Source: JBOGNO01 sp050747245 | Lineage (GTDB): Bacteria > Acidobacteriota > Terriglobia > Acidiferrales > UBA7541 | Reading direction: 5' to 3' | Assembly: GCA_050747245.1 (NCBI GenBank) | Contig: JBOGNO010000004.1 | Location: forward strand, 186,001-250,000 | Length of the DNA stretch: 64,000 bases | Position numbers and translations under genes: made by a program | Notes under the pieces: model-generated | Seen by the model: only the letters and a program-made list of their open reading frames with translations | Database searches by the model: none | What the model was told of the DNA's origin: nothing | In this document: positions 1-7,390 of the stretch, piece by piece | How positions within the stretch are numbered: the stretch's first letter is position 1 | Layout: every line of letters begins with the position of its first letter

Positions 1-705
1 CACCGGCGGGCAGTCGCCCGCGGCGCTCGCCACCTCGTTCGCGAGGTTTTCTTCACCGGGTCCAAAACTTACGATGCCTGACCAACCAGTGCGCTGCGCG
101 ATTCGACGATGCAATTCGCCGAAACGCTCCGGCGGCCAGCACTTTGATTTCCAGCCACCACCCGGATTGAGAACAAAGAAATCGCGCAAGCCGCGGTTCG
201 CGAGTTCCGCTGCGGCCCACTCGCGGGCTGCTTCTGAAATGCAAATAGGAAAACGAATGGCTCCCATCTGAGCGCCCGCCGCCTCGGCGAGACTCAGATT
301 GTGCTCCACCTTGTGTTCGCCACGCGGCGCGATTTCGTCCGAATAAAAGAGCGCCGCCACTCCCTCCCGTGCGTACTTGCGTTCAAATCCTAGAATCCGC
401 GGCGCGCCGGAGGCCATAGCCAGCATCGCGGATTTATAGAGCGATTGAAAATCGAGCACGCATTCGTAGCGGCCCGCGCGCAGCCGCCGGATGCATCGCC
501 AGTGATCGCTCAAGGAACCGCGCCTGAGCGGAATCGCCTGATTGATATCGGCATTGCCTTCGAGGAGCGGCAGCCAGGTTCGATCGATCAGCCAATCAAT
601 CTGTGCTCGCGGAAACGATTCGCGCAGCGCGCTCGCCGCGGGAAGGGTGTGCACTATATCGCCCAGGGAGCCCAACTTCACAATTAAGAAACGCTCATCG
701 TCCAT
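1..705 (-). CDS. waaC: LPS heptosyltransferase I-like (GT9), C-terminus cut by window edge
   Basis: About 235 codons are visible and the frame stays open to the left edge. The predicted protein starts MDDERFLIVKLGSLGDIVHT, the glycine-rich N-terminus of GT9 heptosyltransferases, with DFQSLYKSA near residue 90 and the donor-binding NPGGGWKSKCWPPERF near residue 190. GT9 enzymes add L-glycero-D-manno-heptose from ADP-heptose to the LPS inner core on the cytoplasmic face. The ATG (703-705) shares one base with the TGA of rfaE2 (TGATG), indicating translational coupling at the end of the LPS operon. A second heptosyltransferase lies at 2782-3795. The waaC rather than waaF assignment is inferred from the KLGSLGD N-terminus; its acceptor is not shown by the sequence. 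Confidence 0.85.
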   Translation of the reverse strand, partial: MDDERFLIVKLGSLGDIVHTLPAASALRESFPRAQIDWLIDRTWLPLLEGNADINQAIPLRRGSLSDHWRCIRRLRAGRYECVLDFQSLYKSAMLAMASGAPRILGFERKYAREGVAALFYSDEIAPRGEHKVEHNLSLAEAAGAQMGAIRFPICISEAAREWAAAELANRGLRDFFVLNPGGGWKSKCWPPERFGELHRRIAQRTGWSGIVSFGPGEENLANEVASAAGDCPPV

Positions 706-1184
706 CAGCGCTCACGCACACGCGCGAGCAGGTCGCGTGTCGAATGATTTTTCGAGTCGCCGACGATGGCAATGCGGACGCCCAGGCGCCGCGCAGTCTC
801 CCGCTCAGGGACCGTCTCCTGCGTATAATCGGTTCCCTTGGCGTGCACGTCCGGGCGCAATTCTTCGAGCAGCCTGCTGACGTCGGATTCCTCGAACACT
901 ACCACGGCATCCACTGCGGCAAGAGCGGCCACGAGTTCCGCGCGCGACCGCGACTCGAGAATGGGCCGCCCCGGACCCTTCAGCATACTGACACTCTTGT
1001 CCGCGTTCACGGCCACAATCAAAAAATCGCCCTCGCGCTTGGCTGCTTCGAGATAGCGTACGTGCCCGGCATGAAGAATATCGAAGCATCCGTTTGCCAG
1101 AACGACGCGCTTGCCCTCGCGGCGGCGCTCTTTCACGACGATTCTGATTTGCTCACGAGTGAAAATCTTCCGGCGAGTGTCCAT
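705..1184 (-). CDS. rfaE2: D-glycero-beta-D-manno-heptose 1-phosphate adenylyltransferase
   Basis: A 159-residue nucleotidyltransferase of the cytidylyltransferase-like fold. The signature GCFDILHAGH lies at residues 32-41 and includes the HxGH nucleotide-binding motif; the C-terminal STRDLL replaces the usual ISTT-type motif. It transfers AMP to heptose 1-phosphate to give ADP-heptose. In many proteobacteria this is the second domain of bifunctional HldE; here it is a separate gene 7 bp downstream of the kinase rfaE1, so the two activities are split. It is coupled to waaC through the TGATG overlap at 703-707. Length is normal for the stand-alone domain. Confidence 0.93.
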   Translation of the reverse strand: MDTRRKIFTREQIRIVVKERRREGKRVVLANGCFDILHAGHVRYLEAAKREGDFLIVAVNADKSVSMLKGPGRPILESRSRAELVAALAAVDAVVVFEESDVSRLLEELRPDVHAKGTDYTQETVPERETARRLGVRIAIVGDSKNHSTRDLLARVRER

Positions 1185-1191
1185 GCACGGC

Positions 1192-2223
1192 CTAAGGGTG
1201 CGACGTGGCGTCCTGACGGACGGCCGATTCGAGTTCGGCGCGCGTGATGGTGGCCGTGCCGTGTTTCATCACCACAATCCCGCCGGCATAGTTGGCAAGA
1301 TGCGCCGCCTCGACAAAGTTCGCGCCCGCGGCGAGCGCCAGCGTAAAAACGGCGATCACCGTATCGCCCGCGCCCGTCACATCGGCCGCCTCGTCTGTGC
1401 CGAAGATCGGAATCGCATGGGGCGCGCGGCGATGTTCGAATACCGTCATTCCGTCTTTTCCGCGGGTAACGACGAGGGCTTGAGCGCCAAGATGCCTGCG
1501 AGTGCGCGACGCCAAATTCTCCAGTTTGGCTCGGTCGTTTCCAATACGCGTGTGATAGAGCGCCTCGAGTTCCGGCTCGTTGGGAGTCGCCGCTGTGATG
1601 TGCGCGCCGCGATACTCGAGAAGCGCATAGCGCGAATCTAGCGTCACGATTGGCGCGCGGAGTTTTCGGACCAAGGAAGGATTCACTGCGCCGCAACCAT
1701 AATCCGATACCAGGACGGCCGAAGCTTTCTTCGTATGCAAAGCAAGTTTTCGCTCGAGCGCCGCGTAAACCGTCGCGGGCAGCAATCCTTCCGGCTGGCG
1801 ATCCACGCGCAGCACCTGTTGCCCCGACTTATGCGCCCAACCGGCCATGTAGCGCGACTTCGTGGTGGTTGTCGCGTGACGCGTGGAAAGAATTGCGGAG
1901 GTGTCAATCTTCTTGCGTCGGAAATAATCCACCAGAAATTTTCCGGGCGCATCTTCGCCCACCACGCCAACTGGCACTACTTTTGCGCCGAGGTCGGCAA
2001 GATTATTGGCAGCGTTCGCGCCACCCCCTGGAAGCATTTCGGTGCGTCGATGCTGCAAGATCAGCACCGGCGCCTCTCGCGACACACGAGAGATCTGGCC
2101 GGTGACGAATTCATCCACGACCAGGTCGCCCAGGACGACAATCTTCTTGCCCGGAAACGCAGCCAGAATATCGAGCAAGCGCGCTAGATCCGGACTCTCC
2201 GATTTATTCTGTGTGCCTCTCAC
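1192..2223 (-). CDS. rfaE1: D-glycero-beta-D-manno-heptose-7-phosphate kinase
   Basis: A 343-residue PfkB/ribokinase-family sugar kinase. GGGAN at residues 66-70 is the substrate-side motif, and DVTGAGDT at 281-288 carries the anion-hole GAGD and catalytic Asp. It phosphorylates heptose 7-phosphate at C1 in the ADP-heptose pathway. The GTG start overlaps the gmhB stop (GTGA, 2220-2223). This corresponds to the N-terminal half of HldE, encoded here as its own protein. No internal frameshift or missing motif is seen. Confidence 0.93.
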   Translation of the reverse strand: MRGTQNKSESPDLARLLDILAAFPGKKIVVLGDLVVDEFVTGQISRVSREAPVLILQHRRTEMLPGGGANAANNLADLGAKVVPVGVVGEDAPGKFLVDYFRRKKIDTSAILSTRHATTTTKSRYMAGWAHKSGQQVLRVDRQPEGLLPATVYAALERKLALHTKKASAVLVSDYGCGAVNPSLVRKLRAPIVTLDSRYALLEYRGAHITAATPNEPELEALYHTRIGNDRAKLENLASRTRRHLGAQALVVTRGKDGMTVFEHRRAPHAIPIFGTDEAADVTGAGDTVIAVFTLALAAGANFVEAAHLANYAGGIVVMKHGTATITRAELESAVRQDATSHP

Positions 2224-2813
2224 ACCGGCTCCTTCAGAATCACGCCAACCGCTTCAGTCAAGTCTTCCGCCAACAGATCCGGCAATCCTGGCCACCGGGA
2301 GCGAGACCATTCATATTCGCCCCGGCCATATCCGGTCAACACCAGAATTCCCCGGCAACCCACCGGACGGCCCATCTCGAGGTCCGCGAAGCGATCGCCC
2401 ACCACCCAAGACTTCGCCAGATCAAGGTCGTGTTCTTGCGCCGCGCGATGAAGCATTCCCGGATTCGGCTTGCGGCATTCGCAATCATCCTCGGTCTTGT
2501 GCGGGCAAAAATAGATTGCGTCCACGCGCGCGCCTCCGGAGGCCAGTTGCGCAATCATTTTTTCGTGTACGCGATGCACCAGCTCCGCGGGAAACAGCTC
2601 ATGCGCTACGCCGGATTGATTTGTCACCACCACGACGGCCAGTCCGGCTTCATTCAATCGCCGGATAGCGGCGGCAGCGAACGGAAATACGTTGAACCTC
2701 TCAATGTGATTGACGTATCCAGTCTCATCCGCGATGGTCCCGTAACGATCCAGAAAAACCGCGCGTCGCCGTTTGCGCGCCTCAGACACGCGGAATCTTC
2801 TCCAGCCATCCAC
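2220..2813 (-). CDS. gmhB: D-glycero-D-manno-heptose 1,7-bisphosphate phosphatase (HAD), unusual motif I
   Basis: A HAD-superfamily phosphatase (up to 197 residues) placed between heptosyltransferase II and rfaE1. GmhB removes the C7 phosphate of heptose bisphosphate. The structural Zn site typical of the family is present (Cys103, His105, Cys111, Cys113 in the segment YFCPHKTEDDCECRK), as are the VVVTNQSG motif and GDRFADLE (Asp140, Asp144). Motif I reads FLDRYGT: the nucleophile Asp22 is present, but the second Asp, normally the general acid/base, is Tyr24. The ATG start overlaps waaF by 32 bp. An alternative GTG at 2789, preceded by GGAGAAG, would overlap by only 8 bp and may be the true start. 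Confidence 0.85.
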   Translation of the reverse strand: MDGWRRFRVSEARKRRRAVFLDRYGTIADETGYVNHIERFNVFPFAAAAIRRLNEAGLAVVVVTNQSGVAHELFPAELVHRVHEKMIAQLASGGARVDAIYFCPHKTEDDCECRKPNPGMLHRAAQEHDLDLAKSWVVGDRFADLEMGRPVGCRGILVLTGYGRGEYEWSRSRWPGLPDLLAEDLTEAVGVILKEPV

Positions 2814-3795
2814 GCACCGCCGAAATCACGCCGCCCGCTTCGATGCGCGTCATGCAGCGGTGGTCTACAGGACACCGCCGCAAGAAACAGGGACTGCACG
2901 AGGGCTGCTCCCGGATTAACGAGCGTCGCGAGGTCACTGGCGCCGTCCCGTGCGGGTCAGTCGAGCCAAAAATGGCTACTACGGGAAGGCCAGCAGCAGC
3001 CGCAACATGCATCGCGCCGGAATCGTTTCCGAGAAAACAATCGCAGTTAGCGAAGAACGCCGCAAGCTGGCCGATCGATGTTTCTCCCGTCATGTCAATG
3101 GGGCGATGGCGCATTTGAGCAGCGATGCTTTGCGAGATGCCGAGCTCCGAAGGCGCGCCAAAAAGTATAACAGAGGCGCCAAAATCGATCGCGAGCGCGT
3201 CCGCCACGGCAGCAAATCGCTCCGGCGGCCAGCATTTCGCGGAGCCGTACGCTGCTCCCGCTGCGAGCGCAATTCGCTTCTTCTCCGCCGGTGCTCCGGA
3301 GCGAGTCAACGCCTCTGCAGCAGATTCCAGCGCCGATGGGTCCAGCTTCAGCCGAATCTCCGATGGAGACTCCGCTCCGTCGGCCCATCCCGCGCGGCGC
3401 AGCAGCTCCTGATAATAAAAAATCTCGTGCGCAGGTATCTCGCCCTGCCGCGGCGGTGGTATCGCCTTCGTGAGCAGAACGCTTCGCGCATCACGCGCGT
3501 ACCCGATCCGCTCTGGAATTCCCGCTCGCCAGATGGGCCACGCGGATGCAAATGAATTGGGAAGTATGATCGCGCAATCGAATTTGTCATCGCGCAACTT
3601 GCGGACAACATCGCTTTGACCATCCAACACCAGCAAGCGATCCACGAATGGTTGGCCGCGGTAGAGCTCCGCAACCCAGCTGCGCGCCAGAATTGTGATC
3701 TCCGCTCCCGGACGGGAGCGGCGAATCGCTTCGAGCGCGGGAATCGAAAGAATCGCATCTCCCACCCAATTCGTCGCGCGCACCGCAATTTTCAT
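2782..3795 (-). CDS. waaF: LPS heptosyltransferase II (GT9)
   Basis: A 337-residue GT9 glycosyltransferase. The N-terminus MKIAVRATNWVGDAILSIPA is diagnostic of heptosyltransferase II, which adds the second heptose to the LPS inner core. The C-terminal half has the donor-site segments YGSAKCWPPERFA and NDSGAMHVAAAAGLPVVAIF. Its ATG overlaps the lpxK stop by 4 bp (ATGA, 3792-3795), so translation is probably coupled. Length is typical for the family. Confidence 0.93.
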   Translation of the reverse strand: MKIAVRATNWVGDAILSIPALEAIRRSRPGAEITILARSWVAELYRGQPFVDRLLVLDGQSDVVRKLRDDKFDCAIILPNSFASAWPIWRAGIPERIGYARDARSVLLTKAIPPPRQGEIPAHEIFYYQELLRRAGWADGAESPSEIRLKLDPSALESAAEALTRSGAPAEKKRIALAAGAAYGSAKCWPPERFAAVADALAIDFGASVILFGAPSELGISQSIAAQMRHRPIDMTGETSIGQLAAFFANCDCFLGNDSGAMHVAAAAGLPVVAIFGSTDPHGTAPVTSRRSLIREQPSCSPCFLRRCPVDHRCMTRIEAGGVISAVRGWLEKIPRV

Positions 3796-4862
3796 TCCGC
3801 AATCTCCGGACGCTTGCGCGCAAGAACGCGATCAAATTCCTGCCAGAAGCCTTTTTCGCCCACGGGCCGCATTTTGATTTTGCAGTAAAATACAGGGAAT
3901 TTTTCAAGCGGAGCGCGCATCAAATTGAGAGCATCCTTCTCCGTGCATACGAGCGCTTCCGCTCCGCAAGCAGCCGCCCGTTTCTCTAGCGTCCGGGCAT
4001 CCTCTCGCGAGAAAACGTGGTGGTCGCGAAAAACCGCCTTTCCGGCAATCGGTATTCCCCATCGCGCCAGGTCAGAAAAGAATGCGGAGGGATTCCCGAT
4101 GCCGCAAAACGCAAAACATTTTTTCGCTTTCAATTCCGCGGCTTGCAATCTAAGCGAATCGCTTGAGAGCAGGAATGCTCCCTCGAATTCCGTCTGCGCA
4201 TGGAAAATTGGCGCAGCCGAATATCGGCGGAGCTCCGCTTCGAGCCCTGCGTCGCCCGAAGACCGCGTGATTACGATCATATCGCTCCGGCCGAGCGCTC
4301 CGGGCGGCTCACGAAGGCGACCTCCCGGCAGCAAATGACCTCCATCAAACGGGTTCGTGGCATCCACGAGCACAATGTCGACATCACGCGCGAGTTGTAG
4401 ACGTTGATATCCATCGTCGAGGATGAACCAGTTCGTACCCAACTTCTCGAGCTCACGAGCATTTTCATAACGCTTCGGCCCGATTGCGAGGCGAAAGTGC
4501 GACCCACCGTCCGGACGCGAACTGAGCCGCCGGTGGATCAAGCGCGCTTCCTCGCTCGCTGACGTTGGCAGTTCTTCGCCAGCATCTCCCGAGACGATGT
4601 GTCTCGTGTCCGCTCGCTTTAGAAAGCCGGGGTAGCCGCGAGTCAAGACACCCACGTCGCGTCCGGCGGATAGCAAGTGGCCGGCGACGTAAATCACCAT
4701 GGGAGTTTTTCCTGTGCCGCCAACGGATAGATTTCCAATGCTGATCACCACTCCCGCCAGCCGATTCGTTTGAAACATCCCGCTGCGGTATCCGCGGGCG
4801 CGCAAGCGTACGATTCCTGAGTAAAAAATTGAAAGGGGCCGCAGGAGAATTCGGAAGCTCAC
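3792..4862 (-). CDS. lpxK: Tetraacyldisaccharide 4'-kinase
   Basis: A 356-residue lipid A 4'-kinase. The P-loop GGTGKT is at residues 48-53 within IGNLSVGGTGKTPMV, the hallmark of LpxK, preceded by a short hydrophobic N-terminal membrane-associated stretch. It phosphorylates the 4' position of the lipid A disaccharide at the inner membrane. DDGYQ near the middle is another conserved family motif. The GTG start overlaps the waaA stop (GTGA, 4859-4862). Lipid A kinase and Kdo transferase genes are commonly adjacent, and here they head the LPS operon. Confidence 0.95.
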   Translation of the reverse strand: MSFRILLRPLSIFYSGIVRLRARGYRSGMFQTNRLAGVVISIGNLSVGGTGKTPMVIYVAGHLLSAGRDVGVLTRGYPGFLKRADTRHIVSGDAGEELPTSASEEARLIHRRLSSRPDGGSHFRLAIGPKRYENARELEKLGTNWFILDDGYQRLQLARDVDIVLVDATNPFDGGHLLPGGRLREPPGALGRSDMIVITRSSGDAGLEAELRRYSAAPIFHAQTEFEGAFLLSSDSLRLQAAELKAKKCFAFCGIGNPSAFFSDLARWGIPIAGKAVFRDHHVFSREDARTLEKRAAACGAEALVCTEKDALNLMRAPLEKFPVFYCKIKMRPVGEKGFWQEFDRVLARKRPEIAE

Positions 4863-6181
4863 GCCGGGCTCCCCGTTGCCTCAAAAAAAGGCAGAAGTCT
4901 CTCAAGTACCCGCTGTGTGGCGCCTCGATTTTGCCGAACCAATTCGCGCGCCGCCTGCCCCATGCGTTCGCTGTGCTTCGGATCTTGAATGAGCGCCACC
5001 CAGGCCTCGCCCAGTTCTTTGCTGCTTGCCACCTGTACACCAGCGCGAGCGGCAAGGAATCGCGCGGCGATTTCCCGGAAGTTCGCCATCGATGACCCGA
5101 AAACGGGGGGCTTTGAAAACCACGCGGGTTCGAGAATGTTATGCCCGCCCAAGGGAACCAGCGATCCGCCGATGAAAACTGCATCCGCAAGTCGATAGAG
5201 AGAAGCCAGCTCGCCAATGGAATCCAGAAGAAGAACGTCCGCGCTCTCCGGCAGAGTGTCTCCGGTTGTAATCCGGCTGCGTCGCACCACATCCCAGCCG
5301 TAATCAGCAGCGATGCGCGCTGCGTCGTCGAATCTTTCCGGCTTGCGCGGCGCGAGGACCAGCAAAGCGTGCCGCCACCGCCGTTGCACCTGGTCAAACG
5401 CCGCCAGCACGGGCTCCTCCTCGTCCTGCACCACGCTTCCGGCGACAATGATGGGCCAGCGCTCCTGCTCCTTCGCATTCGCTTCGAGCCAGTTGGACAG
5501 TTCGCTATCGCGTGGCGGCTCGACGTCGTACTTCATGTTTCCGGTCACTTCAATGCGGCCGGGGTCCGCGCCGAGTTCCTCCAGCCGGTGCGCGTCCTCC
5601 CCGGTTTGTGCAAGGAACGCCGTCACGTCGTCGAGTGCCGCGGCGACAAAATTGTTGTAATAACGATTCACGCGATTGTAGCCGCGCAGCGAACGGTCCG
5701 AAATCCTGGCATTAGCGATGACAACGGGAACTTTCCGGCGCCGCGCTTCGCGCAGAAAATTGGGCCACACTTCGGTTTCTAGGATGACTATCAGTGCCGG
5801 TTGAATCGCCCGGAAGACGCGCCGCACCGCCCAGGCCCAATCCAGCGGGAAGTAGAAAACTCCTGCCGCGGATGTGATTCGCTCGCGGGCGACGCGTTGC
5901 CCAGTCTCGGTCGTAGTAGAGAGAAAAATGGCGCGCTCCGGAAAGCGCTCCTTGAGTTCTCGCACCAAATCCTGCGCCGCCATCACTTCCCCGACCGAAA
6001 CGGCGTGCAGCCAGATACCTCCAACTGAACTCGCCGCCCGGGCGCGGATCTCAGGCGCAATTCTGCCCAGCCGCTCCGGCAGATTGCGCAGGTATTTCCC
6101 CTGGCGCGCTCCCCGCACCAGAAAATACGGCGAGACCAGCACCATTCCCGCCGCAGTTAACAAGCTATATAGAAAATACAT
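4859..6181 (-). CDS. waaA: 3-deoxy-D-manno-octulosonic acid (Kdo) transferase
   Basis: A 440-residue GT30 enzyme that attaches Kdo to lipid IVA. I chose the ATG at 6181, giving MYFLYSLLTAAGMVLVSPYF, a typical N-terminal membrane anchor; an upstream in-frame start would add 38 residues with no family resemblance. Recognisable motifs include WLHAVSVGEVMAA, the ETEVWPNF segment, and the C-terminal GGHNILEPAW donor site. It is the first gene of the LPS operon. A TATAAT on the minus strand at 6227-6232 lies about 46 bp upstream. No good Shine-Dalgarno precedes the chosen start. Confidence 0.93.
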   Translation of the reverse strand: MYFLYSLLTAAGMVLVSPYFLVRGARQGKYLRNLPERLGRIAPEIRARAASSVGGIWLHAVSVGEVMAAQDLVRELKERFPERAIFLSTTTETGQRVARERITSAAGVFYFPLDWAWAVRRVFRAIQPALIVILETEVWPNFLREARRRKVPVVIANARISDRSLRGYNRVNRYYNNFVAAALDDVTAFLAQTGEDAHRLEELGADPGRIEVTGNMKYDVEPPRDSELSNWLEANAKEQERWPIIVAGSVVQDEEEPVLAAFDQVQRRWRHALLVLAPRKPERFDDAARIAADYGWDVVRRSRITTGDTLPESADVLLLDSIGELASLYRLADAVFIGGSLVPLGGHNILEPAWFSKPPVFGSSMANFREIAARFLAARAGVQVASSKELGEAWVALIQDPKHSERMGQAARELVRQNRGATQRVLERLLPFFEATGSPA

Positions 6182-6226
6182 AGGTGGGCCACGCCAGCGA
6201 AAATCCACCCCTCGCGCAAAACTGGT

Positions 6227-6232
6227 ATTATA
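6227..6232 (-). promoter_or_regulatory. Probable -10 element of the LPS operon
   Basis: The minus strand reads TATAAT here, within CACTATAATACC. A transcript starting about 7 bp downstream would have a leader of roughly 38 nt before waaA. No convincing TTGACA-like -35 is visible. The divergent gene at 6300 shares this short intergenic region. Confidence 0.5.
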
Positions 6233-6299
6233 GTGGCACTCGGACGTGTTGGGCACGCGCAACTTCAATGCGACCCTGCGCATCCCACTATTCAAAAAT

Positions 6300-6941
6300 A
6301 TGCGAATGTTTCTCCTCGCAAGCGCGCTGTGGATGTCTGCTGGGGCAGCGTTTGCGCAAGCATCGCCACCGCAGGTTGACCCTGCTTCCCTTACCGCTCG
6401 GGATCATCATGAGGGCGTTTTGATTGCCGCGGTTCCCTGCTCGGACCCGGCGCGCGCAAAGGAAATTTTTGGCAGCAAGAACCCCGTGTCAGCAGGCATC
6501 CTTCCCGTCGAAGTGTACCTGCGCAATGAAACTGACCAGCTCATCCGCGTGGACCTCGAAACTCTGCGTCTCGATGTCGCCGTGCCCGATGGCCAGCGCG
6601 ATCACCTGGAGGCTCTGAGCGTCGAGCAAGTGGCAAGGGAAATCCTGCATCCGGCAGGCGCCGGAGATCCTGACTCAGCGCGCAAACACATTCCCCGTCC
6701 CATTCCCATGCCGAGCCACGACAAGAGCCAGGACAAGCTGACCGAAAAATTCCGTCCCTTGGCGCTGGAAACCGACATCATTCCGCCGCATGGAACGATT
6801 CACGGATATATTTTCTTCGACCTGGGCCACGATTTCTCTCTCCTCGCGGATTCCACACTCTACGTTCCCGACGTCATTGTTGTCCCCACCCATCACGCGC
6901 TCACCTATTTTGAGCTGAATCTCGCCAGCGCCGCGCGCTGA
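6300..6941 (+). CDS. Secreted hypothetical protein
   Basis: I do not recognise a family. The chosen ATG at 6300 (a second ATG follows at 6306) gives MRMFLLASALWMSAGAAFAQ, a clean Sec signal peptide with AFA-QA cleavage; upstream GTG starts would bury it. The mature part is about 190 residues, without cysteines that would suggest a lipoprotein beyond one in AAVPCSDPARA. It is mostly polar with predicted beta character (YLRNETDQLIRVDLETLRL; IPPHGTIHGYIFFDL), resembling periplasmic immunoglobulin-like domains. It sits divergently from waaA. Coding is supported by length, the signal peptide and codon usage like its neighbours. Confidence 0.7.
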   Translation: MRMFLLASALWMSAGAAFAQASPPQVDPASLTARDHHEGVLIAAVPCSDPARAKEIFGSKNPVSAGILPVEVYLRNETDQLIRVDLETLRLDVAVPDGQRDHLEALSVEQVAREILHPAGAGDPDSARKHIPRPIPMPSHDKSQDKLTEKFRPLALETDIIPPHGTIHGYIFFDLGHDFSLLADSTLYVPDVIVVPTHHALTYFELNLASAAR

Positions 6942-6986
6942 CGCTCCGCTCAAGCAGAACAAAATCCTGCCCTGAGTTCCCCGTGT

Positions 6987-6992
6987 TATAAT
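6987..6992 (+). promoter_or_regulatory. -10-like element upstream of repeat/smORF copy 1
   Basis: TATAAT within GTGTTATAATTGAG. A start about 7 bp downstream would give a leader of about 85 nt before the small ORF at 7087. No clear -35 element is visible. Confidence 0.4.
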
Positions 6993-7062
6993 TGAGCTTT
7001 AAGAGCGAAGAACAAATGTTCGAGCCCGACTGCCATCCGACAGCGCTTGCGAGAAAACAGTC

Positions 7063-7276
7063 AGTTGGCTTTCCGAGGGGAGGTGCATGCATTTCGCACC
7101 CCGTATGAAGCACACCCGCTGCGACGCCTCCGCCTCACCGGAAAAGTCCAAGAAAAACCCGCTTCCAGGCGCAATTTCTGCCCGCAACACTCCCCGAAAC
7201 AAGGGTATATCTAACTCATTGAAAACAAAGGGTGGAGGCCAATTCTAATCGAGACAAAACGCCAAGTTAACTTTTC
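7063..7276 (+). repeat. Dispersed repeat family, copy 1
   Basis: This stretch matches the minus-strand sequence of 34329-34543 over its whole length without an indel in the 53-codon part. Shared blocks are the purine-rich GGGAGGTGCATG-type start, an identical block around AAGAAAAACCCGCTTCCAGG (about 7152-7172), TTGAAAACAAAG, and a 3' block from the TAA at 7246 through CTTTTC at 7276 that is identical over about 31 nt. The 3' block contains the palindrome AAGTTAACTT. Parts also recur at 38205-38620. It lies in the gap upstream of the UvrD-type helicase. Confidence 0.8.
7087..7248 (+). CDS. Candidate 53-residue small ORF inside repeat copy 1
   Basis: An ATG at 7087 follows GGGAGG at short spacing and opens 53 codons to TAA at 7246-7248. 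The product is basic and hydrophilic, containing DASASPEKSKKNPLPG and ARNTPRNKG, and ends SLKTKGGGQF. The minus-strand copy at 34357-34518 encodes exactly 53 residues, aligns without gaps, and by my count shares 34 of 53 residues. Five positions (Ala14, Ser15, Ala16, Pro18, Thr35) differ only at the third codon base, but about 19 residues differ, and the DNA after the stop is better conserved than the ORF. Expression as protein is therefore uncertain; a functional RNA or DNA element is an equal alternative. Confidence 0.4.
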   Translation: MHFAPRMKHTRCDASASPEKSKKNPLPGAISARNTPRNKGISNSLKTKGGGQF

Positions 7277-7390
7277 CCATTTTTCGCGCCATCGGCGTGC
7301 CGCTCCGCGACTCGTGGCTGCGCCTTGGTCGCAGCATTTGCGCGCGTCGCGCGCGTCGAATAAAATGTTTTGCCCGACCAGTCTAATAAA

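Noticed and set aside
603..1247. 214-residue plus-strand ORF
   Set aside because: Antisense of waaC and rfaE2, which have intact family motifs.
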